This document shows positions 5,839-11,834 of a DNA stretch of 11,834 bases, in pieces; positions within the stretch are counted from its first letter, which is position 1; every line of letters starts with the position of its first letter. The notes under the pieces were generated by a model. That model was not told where the DNA came from, made no database searches, and was given only the letters and a program-made list of their open reading frames with translations. The translations under genes and the position numbers were made by a program. Source of the DNA: Chloroflexota bacterium (GTDB lineage: Bacteria > Chloroflexota > UBA6077 > CF-72); assembly GCA_019247135.1 (NCBI GenBank), contig JAFAPL010000491.1, positions 1-11,834 of the forward strand, given 5' to 3'.

Positions 5839-7194
5839 CTAGTGACTCGAACGTGTACGGGCTAGCAGGTCGCGATACCAGTGCGCGCTCTGCTTCGGCG
5901 TGCGCACCTGGCTCGAGAAGTCAACGTGCACCAGGCCGAATCGTCTGGAGTACCCCCACGCCCACTCGAAATTATCCAGAAAACTCCAGGCGAAATAGCC
6001 CGTCAGCGGCACCCCCGCAGCGATCGCCTCCGACGCGGCAGACAAGTGGTCGGCGATGTACGCGATGCGGTCGGGGTCCTCGACCCGGCCATCGATCGGC
6101 GCTGGATCGGCATACGCGGCGCCGTTCTCCGTCACCACCAGTTCACGCATCGGGTAATCGTTCGCGATTCGACGCAGCAGGCTGCTGAGGCTGCTCGGGC
6201 GGACCACCCAGCCCATCTCCGTCATCGCTTCGCGAGTTGGCTGCACGCTTGCGACGCCCAGGAAAGCATCACGCCCGTCAGCCTGGACCACGGTCGGCGC
6301 GTAGTAATTGATGCCGAGAAAATCCAACGGAGCGGCGATCGCGGCGATGTCCGCGCTCAACGAAGCTGGCGGTTGGAAAAGGCTGGCGTACTGATCCAGC
6401 ATGTCCTGGGGATAGCCTCGACCAGAGATCGGATCCAGGAACCACCGATTGAGGTAGCCGTCGTAACGACGCGACGCGGCAATATCGGCGGGGTCGTCGG
6501 TCGCCGGCTGCACGTCAGTGGGGTTCAACGAGATACCGACGGAAGCGCCTGGCGCGTTCTCGCGTATCACTCCCACCGCCCGGCCGTGCGCCAGCAAGAG
6601 CGTGTGCGCCGCCTGAAGCGCAAGTCGCACATCGCGACGCCCCGGCGCATGCTCACCGGTGTGATAACCGAGAAACGCGCTGCACCACGGCTCGTTCAGG
6701 GTGATCCAATGCTTCACCCGATCGCCGAGACGAGATGCGACGACGCGCGCGTACTCGACGAATGCATGTGCGGTCTCCCGCTGCGGCCATCCGCCCGCGT
6801 CCTCGAGCGGTTGCGGCAGGTCCCAGTGGTACAGCGTCAGCCACGGGTCGATTCCGGCGGCGAGCAGTGCGTCGACCAGCCGGTCGTACCAGTCCAGGCC
6901 GACCTGATTGATGTGCGTGCCGCCATCTGGGAGGATCCGCGGCCAGGCCACCGAAAATCGATAGGCGCCAATGCCGAGCTCCTGCAGCAGCTCGATGTCC
7001 TGCCGCCAGCGGTGGTAGTGGTCGCACGCAACGTCCCCGGTGTCGCCGTTCAACACACGTCCCGGCGTATGACTGAAACTGTCCCAGATGGACGCGCCGC
7101 GGCCATCTTCGTTGCTGGCGCCTTCGATTTGATACGCGGCCGTGGCAACACCGAACGTAAAGTCACGTGAATTAAAGGAAAGCGGCTGAGTCAC
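5839..7194 (-). CDS. GH1 beta-glucosidase
   Basis: 451 residues, the usual length for a bacterial single-domain family 1 glycoside hydrolase. N-terminal FTFGVATAAYQIEGA (Q22), H123-W124 in LYHWDLPQ, acid/base E168 in TLNEP, nucleophile E356 in VTENG, and SFLDNFEW (E410, W411) lining the sugar-binding subsite are all intact. It retains configuration while cleaving terminal beta-glucosyl residues from cello-oligosaccharides or aryl-glucosides; exact aglycone preference cannot be read from sequence. There is no signal peptide, so it acts in the cytoplasm on imported sugar. The start is a GTG that overlaps the permease stop by 4 nt (GTGA), so translation is coupled. It is last in the lacI-permease-permease-glucosidase operon, the role played by bglC in Streptomyces ceb clusters. 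Confidence 0.96.
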   Translation of the reverse strand: MTQPLSFNSRDFTFGVATAAYQIEGASNEDGRGASIWDSFSHTPGRVLNGDTGDVACDHYHRWRQDIELLQELGIGAYRFSVAWPRILPDGGTHINQVGLDWYDRLVDALLAAGIDPWLTLYHWDLPQPLEDAGGWPQRETAHAFVEYARVVASRLGDRVKHWITLNEPWCSAFLGYHTGEHAPGRRDVRLALQAAHTLLLAHGRAVGVIRENAPGASVGISLNPTDVQPATDDPADIAASRRYDGYLNRWFLDPISGRGYPQDMLDQYASLFQPPASLSADIAAIAAPLDFLGINYYAPTVVQADGRDAFLGVASVQPTREAMTEMGWVVRPSSLSSLLRRIANDYPMRELVVTENGAAYADPAPIDGRVEDPDRIAYIADHLSAASEAIAAGVPLTGYFAWSFLDNFEWAWGYSRRFGLVHVDFSSQVRTPKQSAHWYRDLLARTRSSH

Positions 7195-8105
7195 TTCACT
7201 GCTCCGGCGGTGAGCCCGCTCACGAATCGCTTCTGCAACACGAAAAAGGTAACGGCGACCGGGATCGTGACCACGACGGCCGCGGCCGACATCAGTTCAT
7301 AGCGGTCCTGCGCGCCGGCGACGCCCGTGAACAGACGAATGCCGACAGGGATCGTCTGTACGTTCAGCACCCACGCGAACACCAGCTCGTCCCACGCCGT
7401 CAGGAAAACGTACACGGCAGTTGAGATCAAGCCAGGCGAAGCGAGCGGCAACGCGATCCGCAAGAACGCGCCGAACCGCGTACATCCGTCGACCATCGCC
7501 TGCTCCTCCAGATCCACCGGGATCGCGGCAAAGAAGCTTCTCAGGATGAACAACGACATCGGCAAGAAGAACCCTACGTACAGCACGATCGCGCCGAAAT
7601 TGCTGCCAACCAGCGGCACACCGGTCACGTTCTTGATCGTGAGAAACGTCAGGAACAGGGGAATGAGAAAAAGCGTCCCAGGTATCAGCTGCGTCCCGAG
7701 CGCGGCCATGCTGAACAGGTCCGCTCCGGGGAAGCGAAACCGCGCGAGCGCGTAGCCCGTCAACGCTGCGAGAAACGTCGCGATCAGCGTCGCCGAGCCG
7801 CAGATGATCAGGCTGTTCAGCAAGAACTTGCCGAACTGCACGCGCGCCCACATTTCGGGGTAGTTCTGGAATTGCCAGACCGACGGCAACAGCTGCGCGC
7901 CCGAAACCACCTCAGAACGGGTCTTGAACGAGCTCACCAGGAGAAACGCGATGGGCGCGACCATGAACAGGATCAGGACGATCAGCAACACGTCGAGCAG
8001 TCGCTCGGTCGCGGTGTTCTGCAGACGCGCCCGGGTGAGCCGCGTCGGACGCGTTCGCGTGCGAACGACGACCGCTTGTGGGAGGGCCATCAATCCATGA
8101 CTCAC
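7191..8105 (-). CDS. ABC sugar permease, MalG type
   Basis: 304 residues from the GTG at 8105; an ATG at 8090 would remove five residues and is also possible. There are about six membrane segments: one at about 36-58, then roughly 97-120, 130-155, 168-192, 223-247 and 270-291. The ATPase-contact EAA loop is present in variant form as EEQAMVDGC at 200-208, followed by RIALPLASPG. It is a CUT1 carbohydrate importer component of the MalG/CebG group. Its start lies 4 nt after the stop of the other permease and its stop overlaps the beta-glucosidase start by 4 nt. With the neighbouring permease it forms the channel that takes sugar from the divergently encoded binding protein. Confidence 0.93.
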   Translation of the reverse strand: MSHGLMALPQAVVVRTRTRPTRLTRARLQNTATERLLDVLLIVLILFMVAPIAFLLVSSFKTRSEVVSGAQLLPSVWQFQNYPEMWARVQFGKFLLNSLIICGSATLIATFLAALTGYALARFRFPGADLFSMAALGTQLIPGTLFLIPLFLTFLTIKNVTGVPLVGSNFGAIVLYVGFFLPMSLFILRSFFAAIPVDLEEQAMVDGCTRFGAFLRIALPLASPGLISTAVYVFLTAWDELVFAWVLNVQTIPVGIRLFTGVAGAQDRYELMSAAAVVVTIPVAVTFFVLQKRFVSGLTAGAVK

Positions 8106-8109
8106 TCAA

Positions 8110-9075
8110 TCAGTCCGCCGTGGTGGCCGCGCTCCGAAAGCCGCGGTACCACACTCCCACCAGCACGAGCAGAATCAACATCACTACCACCGACGCCGCG
8201 GCGCCGTAGCCGAACAACTGGCGCTCGAAGCTCTGGCGCACGATCGCAGGCACGATCAGGTCGGCAAATCGGCCGCCGTTCACTGCCGCCCCGCTGCCTG
8301 CCGCGAACATCGAGGCTGAGATGTTGTAGCCCTGGCCACCGATCAGGTTGAACACCGTGCCGAACAGCACCAGCACCGACAGCACGGGCATGAGGAATGG
8401 CAGCGTGATGTAGCGGAACCGGTCGAGACCCGTGGCGCCGTCCACGCGCGCCGCCTCGTACAGGTCCGTCGGGATCACTTGCAGGCCCGCCAACAGCATG
8501 ACGGCGGTGAACGGCAGCGTGCGCCAGATGCTCGGGATCACCAGCGCCCAGAACGAGGCCGGACCCGTCAGCCACGCAGGCCGAAAGTGCAGAACGCCGA
8601 GCCAGTCCACGAGCAGGTGGTTGGCCAGGCCGCCATCCTGGAGCCAGATGAGATTCCAGGCGATGCCGACCACGAACGTGGGCATGACCCACGGCAGCAA
8701 CACGAGCGTACGCGCCAGGCCCACGCCTCGGAAGCGCCGATGCAGGAGCAACGCCAGCGCGAGACCAAGGCCCAGCGTTCCGGCGTCAACCCAGAACGTG
8801 TACCAGAGCGTGTTGTTCAGCGCCTGACCGAGCGCGGCCACGTTGGCGTCGTCGCTGCCGAAGAATACGCCCAGGATCTGCTGATAGTGCGCGAGTCCGA
8901 TGAAGGGCGCGCGCAGGTAGAGCAGGAGGTTGACCTGCTTGAGGTCCAGGAACGACATGTAGATGCCCTGCGCGCCTGGGATGAAGTGGACCAGGAGCAT
9001 CGTCACCAGCGTTGGCGCGACGAACACGTACGCGATTGCGTTTCGTCGGACCCGGCCGCGCAGTGAGGCTTGCAC
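8110..9075 (-). CDS. ABC sugar permease, MalF type
   Basis: 321 residues from a GTG start 11 nt after the lacI stop. The first membrane segment is at about 13-34, with further segments at about 95-112, 122-145, 175-198, 228-248 and 290-310. The EAA loop is canonical: YEAARVDGATGLDRFRYITLP, with E207, A208, A209 and G213, contacting the ATPase. This is the MalF/CebF-type subunit of a CUT1 importer. No ATP-binding subunit is encoded anywhere in the window; in Streptomyces the equivalent transporter uses the shared ATPase MsiK, and a similar arrangement is inferred here. Co-transcribed with lacI, the second permease and the GH1 gene. Confidence 0.93.
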   Translation of the reverse strand: MQASLRGRVRRNAIAYVFVAPTLVTMLLVHFIPGAQGIYMSFLDLKQVNLLLYLRAPFIGLAHYQQILGVFFGSDDANVAALGQALNNTLWYTFWVDAGTLGLGLALALLLHRRFRGVGLARTLVLLPWVMPTFVVGIAWNLIWLQDGGLANHLLVDWLGVLHFRPAWLTGPASFWALVIPSIWRTLPFTAVMLLAGLQVIPTDLYEAARVDGATGLDRFRYITLPFLMPVLSVLVLFGTVFNLIGGQGYNISASMFAAGSGAAVNGGRFADLIVPAIVRQSFERQLFGYGAAASVVVMLILLVLVGVWYRGFRSAATTAD

Positions 9076-9086
9076 GGGCTCGAGAC

Positions 9087-10136
9087 TCAGCGCGCCTGGA
9101 GCGCGGATGCACCGATAGTCGATTGGCGGACCACCAGGTGGGTCTCCAGGAGGACGTGATCTGGCGGAGCCTCCGACGACGCATCCAGACGGTTCAGCAG
9201 CAGATCGACCGCGGCTGAGCCGAGCTGCTGCACGGGCTGATGCACCGTGGTGAGCGGAGGGTTGACCAGCGTCGCGAGCGGCAGGTCGTCGAAGCTGGCG
9301 ATGGCGAGCTGCTCGGGAATGCGCAGGCCGTGTTCGTGGATGGCGCGCAACGCGCCCACGGCCATCGGATCGCTGGCGACGAATACCGCTGTCGTTGTTC
9401 TTGGGAGCGGTTTCAGGAGCGCTCCCATGGCCTCATAGCCGCCCGCCTGGGTGAAGTCGCTTTCCACGATGAGCTCGGGCCGGATCGGAATGCCCGCCTC
9501 GGCCAAGGCCTGCTTGTAGCCGTCGCGCCGATCCATGGCCACGGCCATGTTGTGCGGGCCCGTAATGGTGGCGATGTTGCGATGCCCGAGCTCGATCAGA
9601 TGGCGTACGGCCTGGGCCGCGCCCTCCCGATTGTCCACGTCCACCGTGCTCACCTCGCTGAGGTACGGATGCCGTCCGATCAACACGAGCGGTGTCTCGT
9701 CACGGATGAGCTGCGGCAGGATGGGATCGTCGATGTCGCTCGACAGCATGATCAGGCCGTCGACGTGGTGGCCCCGCAGAACGCGCTCGTAGAAGTCACG
9801 CTCGCGCTCGTGCATGACCATCGACAGCATGACGAAGTAGCCGCGCTCGGTCGAGGTCTCGGTGATGCCCTGGATGACGTACGGGAAGAACGGATCGCTG
9901 AAGATGGCCATGGCCGAACGTGGGATCAGCAGACCCAGCGCGTTGCTGCGGCGGCTGGCGAGGGAGCGGGCGGCGGCGCGTGGCGCATAGCGCTGCTCCT
10001 GGATAATCTGCTGAACGCGCGCGCGGACGTCGGGTCGGACGGAGCGGTGGTTGTTGAGGACGCGCGAGACGGTCGAGCGGGAAACGTCCGCCAGCTTGGC
10101 GATCTCTTCGATGGTGCGCCTTGGAACCGCTCCCAC
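9087..10136 (-). CDS. cebR: LacI-family repressor, CebR/CelR type
   Basis: 349 residues from the GTG at 10136. The helix-turn-helix is at 8-27 (TIEEIAKLADVSRSTVSRVL), the hinge helix at about 52-64 (PRAAARSLASRRS), and the rest is the sugar-binding periplasmic-binding-protein-like domain with DVDNREGAAQAVRHLIELGH, DRRDGYKQAL and the late SFDDLPLATLVNPPLTTVHQP. An ATG at 10154 is in frame, but GTG 10136 gives the usual short LacI N-terminus and lies 7 nt after a CACCAT box that is 18 bp from a perfect TTGACA. The CebR/CelR assignment rests on the operator TGGGAGCGCTCCCA nearby and on the linked beta-glucosidase and importer; by analogy cellobiose would release it from DNA. As the first gene of its own operon, with an operator right after its start, it should repress itself. 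The gene carries two further operator-like sites internally. Confidence 0.92.
   Translation of the reverse strand: MGAVPRRTIEEIAKLADVSRSTVSRVLNNHRSVRPDVRARVQQIIQEQRYAPRAAARSLASRRSNALGLLIPRSAMAIFSDPFFPYVIQGITETSTERGYFVMLSMVMHERERDFYERVLRGHHVDGLIMLSSDIDDPILPQLIRDETPLVLIGRHPYLSEVSTVDVDNREGAAQAVRHLIELGHRNIATITGPHNMAVAMDRRDGYKQALAEAGIPIRPELIVESDFTQAGGYEAMGALLKPLPRTTTAVFVASDPMAVGALRAIHEHGLRIPEQLAIASFDDLPLATLVNPPLTTVHQPVQQLGSAAVDLLLNRLDASSEAPPDHVLLETHLVVRQSTIGASALQAR
9402..9415. promoter_or_regulatory. Intragenic operator-like site O5
   Basis: TGGGAGCGGTTTCA matches the 14-bp operator at 11 positions; the half TGGGAGCG is perfect. It lies inside lacI and overlaps site O4 by two bases. Confidence 0.35.
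9414..9427. promoter_or_regulatory. Intragenic operator-like site O4
   Basis: CAGGAGCGCTCCCA matches the operator at 12 of 14 positions and keeps the perfect 10-bp core GGAGCGCTCC. It lies in lacI codons 237-241 (Met-Gly-Ala-Leu-Leu), about 715 bp after the predicted start. Its centre is 12 bp from that of O5, so two dimers would sit close together. Confidence 0.5.
10122..10135. promoter_or_regulatory. Operator-like site O3 at the lacI start
   Basis: TGGAACCGCTCCCA matches the operator at 12 of 14 positions with one perfect half (CGCTCCCA). It begins one base after the proposed leaderless GTG start, i.e. about +2 to +15, a classical repression position. Confidence 0.55.
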
Positions 10137-10143
10137 GACGGCA

Positions 10144-10173
10144 ATGGTGCACATCCTTGCAGCGTGCTGTCAA
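10144..10173 (-). promoter_or_regulatory. lacI operon promoter
   Basis: Perfect -35 TTGACA at 10173-10168, an 18-bp spacer, and a weak -10 CACCAT at 10149-10144, followed by 7 nt to the GTG at 10136. The weak -10 is the uncertain part. Confidence 0.5.
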
Positions 10174-10201
10174 GCACCCAGCGCGGCCGAGCTGTGCGAT
10201 G

Positions 10202-10215
10202 TAGGAGCGCTCCCA
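10202..10215. promoter_or_regulatory. Operator-like site O2 midway between divergent promoters
   Basis: TAGGAGCGCTCCCA matches the operator at 13 of 14 positions with the 10-bp core intact. It lies 28 bp from one -35 hexamer and 29 bp from the other, and its centre is within 1 bp of the midpoint between O1 and O3. Confidence 0.75.
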
Positions 10216-10244
10216 AAGCTGGCAAAAAAGGGTCGGCCGGGGTG

Positions 10245-10273
10245 TTGACAGTCTTTTGCGCGCGGCATACGCT
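10245..10273 (+). promoter_or_regulatory. Promoter of the sugar-binding protein gene
   Basis: Perfect -35 TTGACA at 10245-10250, a 17-bp spacer, and -10 TACGCT at 10268-10273 (the key TA---T positions). Predicted start is near 10281, just before the perfect operator O1. Confidence 0.65.
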
Positions 10274-10283
10274 GGCGCCATCT

Positions 10284-10297
10284 TGGGAGCGCTCCCA
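10284..10297. promoter_or_regulatory. Perfect CebR/CelR operator O1
   Basis: TGGGAGCGCTCCCA, a perfect 14-bp palindrome identical to the published operator of CelR (Thermobifida) and CebR (Streptomyces). It covers about +4 to +17 of the binding-protein transcript, so a bound repressor would block initiation or clearance. Confidence 0.9.
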
Positions 10298-10354
10298 GCA
10301 GGACGAGCCGCTCGCCAGGCCAACATCCTTAGACCGTCGCGGGGGAACTTCCAT

Positions 10355-11707
10355 ATGCGTTTGCTGGTCCATTCCAGGCGGCTGGCCACCTCGTTGCTCG
10401 CCTCCCTGCTGAGCTTCGGCGTGCTGCTCGGCCCCGCCAGCCTGGCTACCCACGCTCAACAGACCACCAGCATCAGGTTCTGGTACATGCCCAACGGCGG
10501 CGACCCGACCGGAGCACTGCAGGCCGAGATCGACGGTTTCAATCAGGTGCATCCCGAGGTCAGCATCGACGCGGAGCAGGTCGACTGGGGCTCCGCCTTC
10601 ACTCGCATTCAGACCGCGATTCAGGGCGGTGACGGCCCGTGCCTGACGCAGCTCGGCACCACCTGGGTTCCAGGCTTCAGCGCCATGGGCGGACTCCGAC
10701 CGTTCACACAGGACGAAGTCAGCGCCATGGGCGGTCCCAGCAACTTCGTCAACGCCTCGTGGGCGACCAGCAGCCTCGCGGGCAGCGGCCAGGTGACCGC
10801 CGTTCCCTGGTTCGCCGACGTGCGCGCGCTCGCCTATCGCAAGGACATCCTGGCCCAAACCGGTCTGTCGGCCGAGGATGCGTTCAAAGACTGGACGAGC
10901 TTCGAAAACACGTTGATGAAGGTCAAGCAAACTTCGCCTGACGTGGCGCCGTTCGTCCACCCCGGCAAGAACGACTGGAACGTGTGGCAGAACGGTGCGA
11001 TGTGGATCTGGGGCGCGGGTGGCGACCTGCTGAACCCCGGCTACACGCAGGCCGTCTTCAACTCGGACGACGCCGTCAGAGGCGTGACCGAGTTCGCCAG
11101 TCTGTATAGCAAGGGCTTGACCTCGTCGGACACGCTCGAGCTCAACTCCAATCAGACGGATTCCAAGTTCGGCGACGGCAAAGCCTTCTCGATCATCAGC
11201 GGTCCGTGGAACATCAGCAACGCCCGAACCCCGGTCGATAAAGGCGGCTGGAGCAACGACGTCGCCAGGCAGAACCTCGCGTTCGCGCAGTTCCCGGCCG
11301 GCCCGGGTGGGAACTACACCTTCGTCGGTGGAAGCAACCTGGCCATCCTGAACAACTGCCCGAATCCCGACGCCGCGGTCGCCTTCGTCGAGTACCTCAC
11401 CAGCAACGAGTCCCAGGTCCGCTACGCCCAGACCATCGGCATGCTGCCAGCGGTCAACTCGGCGCAACACGATCCGGCGTTCTCGGCCGACCCGAACTAC
11501 CGCGTGTTCATGGTCGCCGCGGCGAACGGCAAGACGTCTGCCCCGATCGCGCAATGGGGTCAGGTGGAGCCGACGCTGCAAGAGCAGCTACAGGCAGTCT
11601 GGGACGACGTGGCCAATCTGCCCGCGGGTAAGCAGATCAGCGCCGAACAGGTGAAGAGCCGCCTGGACGCCGCGGCGAAGGCCGTCAACGCCTACTTGCG
11701 CTCGTGA
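10355..11707 (+). CDS. ABC transporter sugar-binding protein, CUT1 / family 1 (CebE-like)
   Basis: 450 residues from the ATG at 10355, with GGGGGA 8 nt upstream; the in-frame TTG at 10256 lies inside the promoter and is rejected. Residues 1-34 are a Sec signal peptide (RR-containing basic start, hydrophobic LLASLLSFGVLLG, then cleavage likely after THA at 34). There is no lipobox cysteine, unusual for a binding protein if the host has a single membrane. The mature part has family 1 features: RFWYMPNGGDP, ALQAEIDGFNQVHPEV, then TAVPWFADVRALAYRKD at 148-164, several Trp residues (W208-W211-W217-W219) that could stack on sugar rings, and GPWNISNA at 283-290. It feeds the permeases encoded divergently. 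Expression should be controlled by O1 and O2. Its last seven codons form the start of the terminal tandem repeat. The ligand is probably cellobiose or a related beta-glucoside, inferred from context. Confidence 0.93.
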   Translation: MRLLVHSRRLATSLLASLLSFGVLLGPASLATHAQQTTSIRFWYMPNGGDPTGALQAEIDGFNQVHPEVSIDAEQVDWGSAFTRIQTAIQGGDGPCLTQLGTTWVPGFSAMGGLRPFTQDEVSAMGGPSNFVNASWATSSLAGSGQVTAVPWFADVRALAYRKDILAQTGLSAEDAFKDWTSFENTLMKVKQTSPDVAPFVHPGKNDWNVWQNGAMWIWGAGGDLLNPGYTQAVFNSDDAVRGVTEFASLYSKGLTSSDTLELNSNQTDSKFGDGKAFSIISGPWNISNARTPVDKGGWSNDVARQNLAFAQFPAGPGGNYTFVGGSNLAILNNCPNPDAAVAFVEYLTSNESQVRYAQTIGMLPAVNSAQHDPAFSADPNYRVFMVAAANGKTSAPIAQWGQVEPTLQEQLQAVWDDVANLPAGKQISAEQVKSRLDAAAKAVNAYLRS

Positions 11708-11834
11708 GCCGCCCGACGACACCGAGACCCAACGCCATGAACGCCTACTTGCGCTCGTGAGCCGCCCGACGACACCGACACCCAACGCCATGAACGCCTA
11801 CTTGCGCTCGTGAGCCGCCCGACGACACCGAGAC
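11687..11834 (+). repeat. 53-bp tandem repeat recreating the end of the binding-protein gene
   Basis: Copies at 11687-11739, 11740-11792 and 11793-11834 (42 bp, cut by the window edge). They differ at a single position: copy 2 has C at 11779 where copies 1 and 3 have G. The first copy begins at codon 446 of the binding protein. Each unit carries AACGCCTACTTGCGCTCGTG, the TGA stop and an ATG at its end. Because 53 is not a multiple of three, the reading frame shifts each time. A GTG at 11704 overlapping the stop as GTGA opens an 18-residue frame, MSRPTTPRPNAMNAYLRS, ending at the next copy's stop; the next copy repeats this. The sequence right after the first stop may be the true start of another gene. 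Confidence 0.95.

Noticed and set aside
5881..7170. Plus-strand open frame of 429 codons
   Set aside because: Shadow of the GH1 gene; the complementary frame contains every catalytic residue of a beta-glucosidase.
10256..10354. N-terminal extension of the binding protein from a TTG
   Set aside because: The extension would be encoded across the promoter -10 and operator O1 and precedes a normal signal peptide starting at 10355.
9240..10412. Plus-strand open frame of 390 codons
   Set aside because: Shadow of lacI that would read through the operators and promoters; no family motif.
9926..11581. Long minus-strand open frame of 551 codons
   Set aside because: It runs antisense to the binding-protein gene and through the promoter region, is Arg/Gly-rich without family motifs, and is explained by high GC content.

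Overview
The window is GC-rich bacterial DNA from an organism with no obvious model relative here. Several features suggest a terrestrial or thermophilic Chloroflexota-like lineage: Ala/Ser/Pro-rich secreted-protein linkers, few Shine-Dalgarno sequences, -10 hexamers placed directly against start codons (leaderless mRNAs), and the particular mix of gene families. This assignment is inference; an actinobacterial or neighbouring phylum origin is not excluded.

Left part (1-3730). It opens with the 3' end of a secreted or surface protein that has an (AASP)n linker and a small beta-type C-terminal domain. A shared hairpin then separates it from a convergent orphan HicB-like gene. Next comes a cytoplasmic 4,5-dihydroxyphthalate decarboxylase-like protein (+). 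It is followed on the minus strand by a small zinc-ribbon protein and an enolase-superfamily (mandelate-racemase group) enzyme. Two regulatory palindromes stand out: a perfect TGTGA-N6-TCACA site (CRP/FNR type) between the last two genes, and a cluster of TTGCA inverted repeats upstream of the enolase-family gene.

Middle (3731-5741, minus). An OmpR/PhoB response regulator and its sensor kinase form a two-gene operon that ends in a large hairpin.

Right part (5839-11834). This is a beta-glucoside (probably cellobiose) uptake and hydrolysis locus. A LacI-family regulator, two ABC permeases and a GH1 beta-glucosidase form one minus-strand operon with 4-11 nt junctions. The sugar-binding protein is transcribed divergently. 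No ATPase is encoded, so the transporter probably borrows a shared MsiK-type ATPase. The regulator is recognised by its operator. The 14-bp palindrome TGGGAGCGCTCCCA, known for actinobacterial CelR/CebR, is present perfectly just after the binding-protein promoter. Close variants lie between the two promoters, just after the predicted lacI transcription start, and as a tandem pair deep inside the lacI coding region. The three intergenic sites are almost equally spaced (82 and 80 bp), and each TTGACA promoter has an operator directly after its predicted +1.

The window ends in a 53-bp tandem repeat (2.8 copies) that starts inside the last codons of the binding-protein gene and recreates its stop codon in each unit. 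It is either a real recent tandem duplication or an assembly artefact at a contig end.
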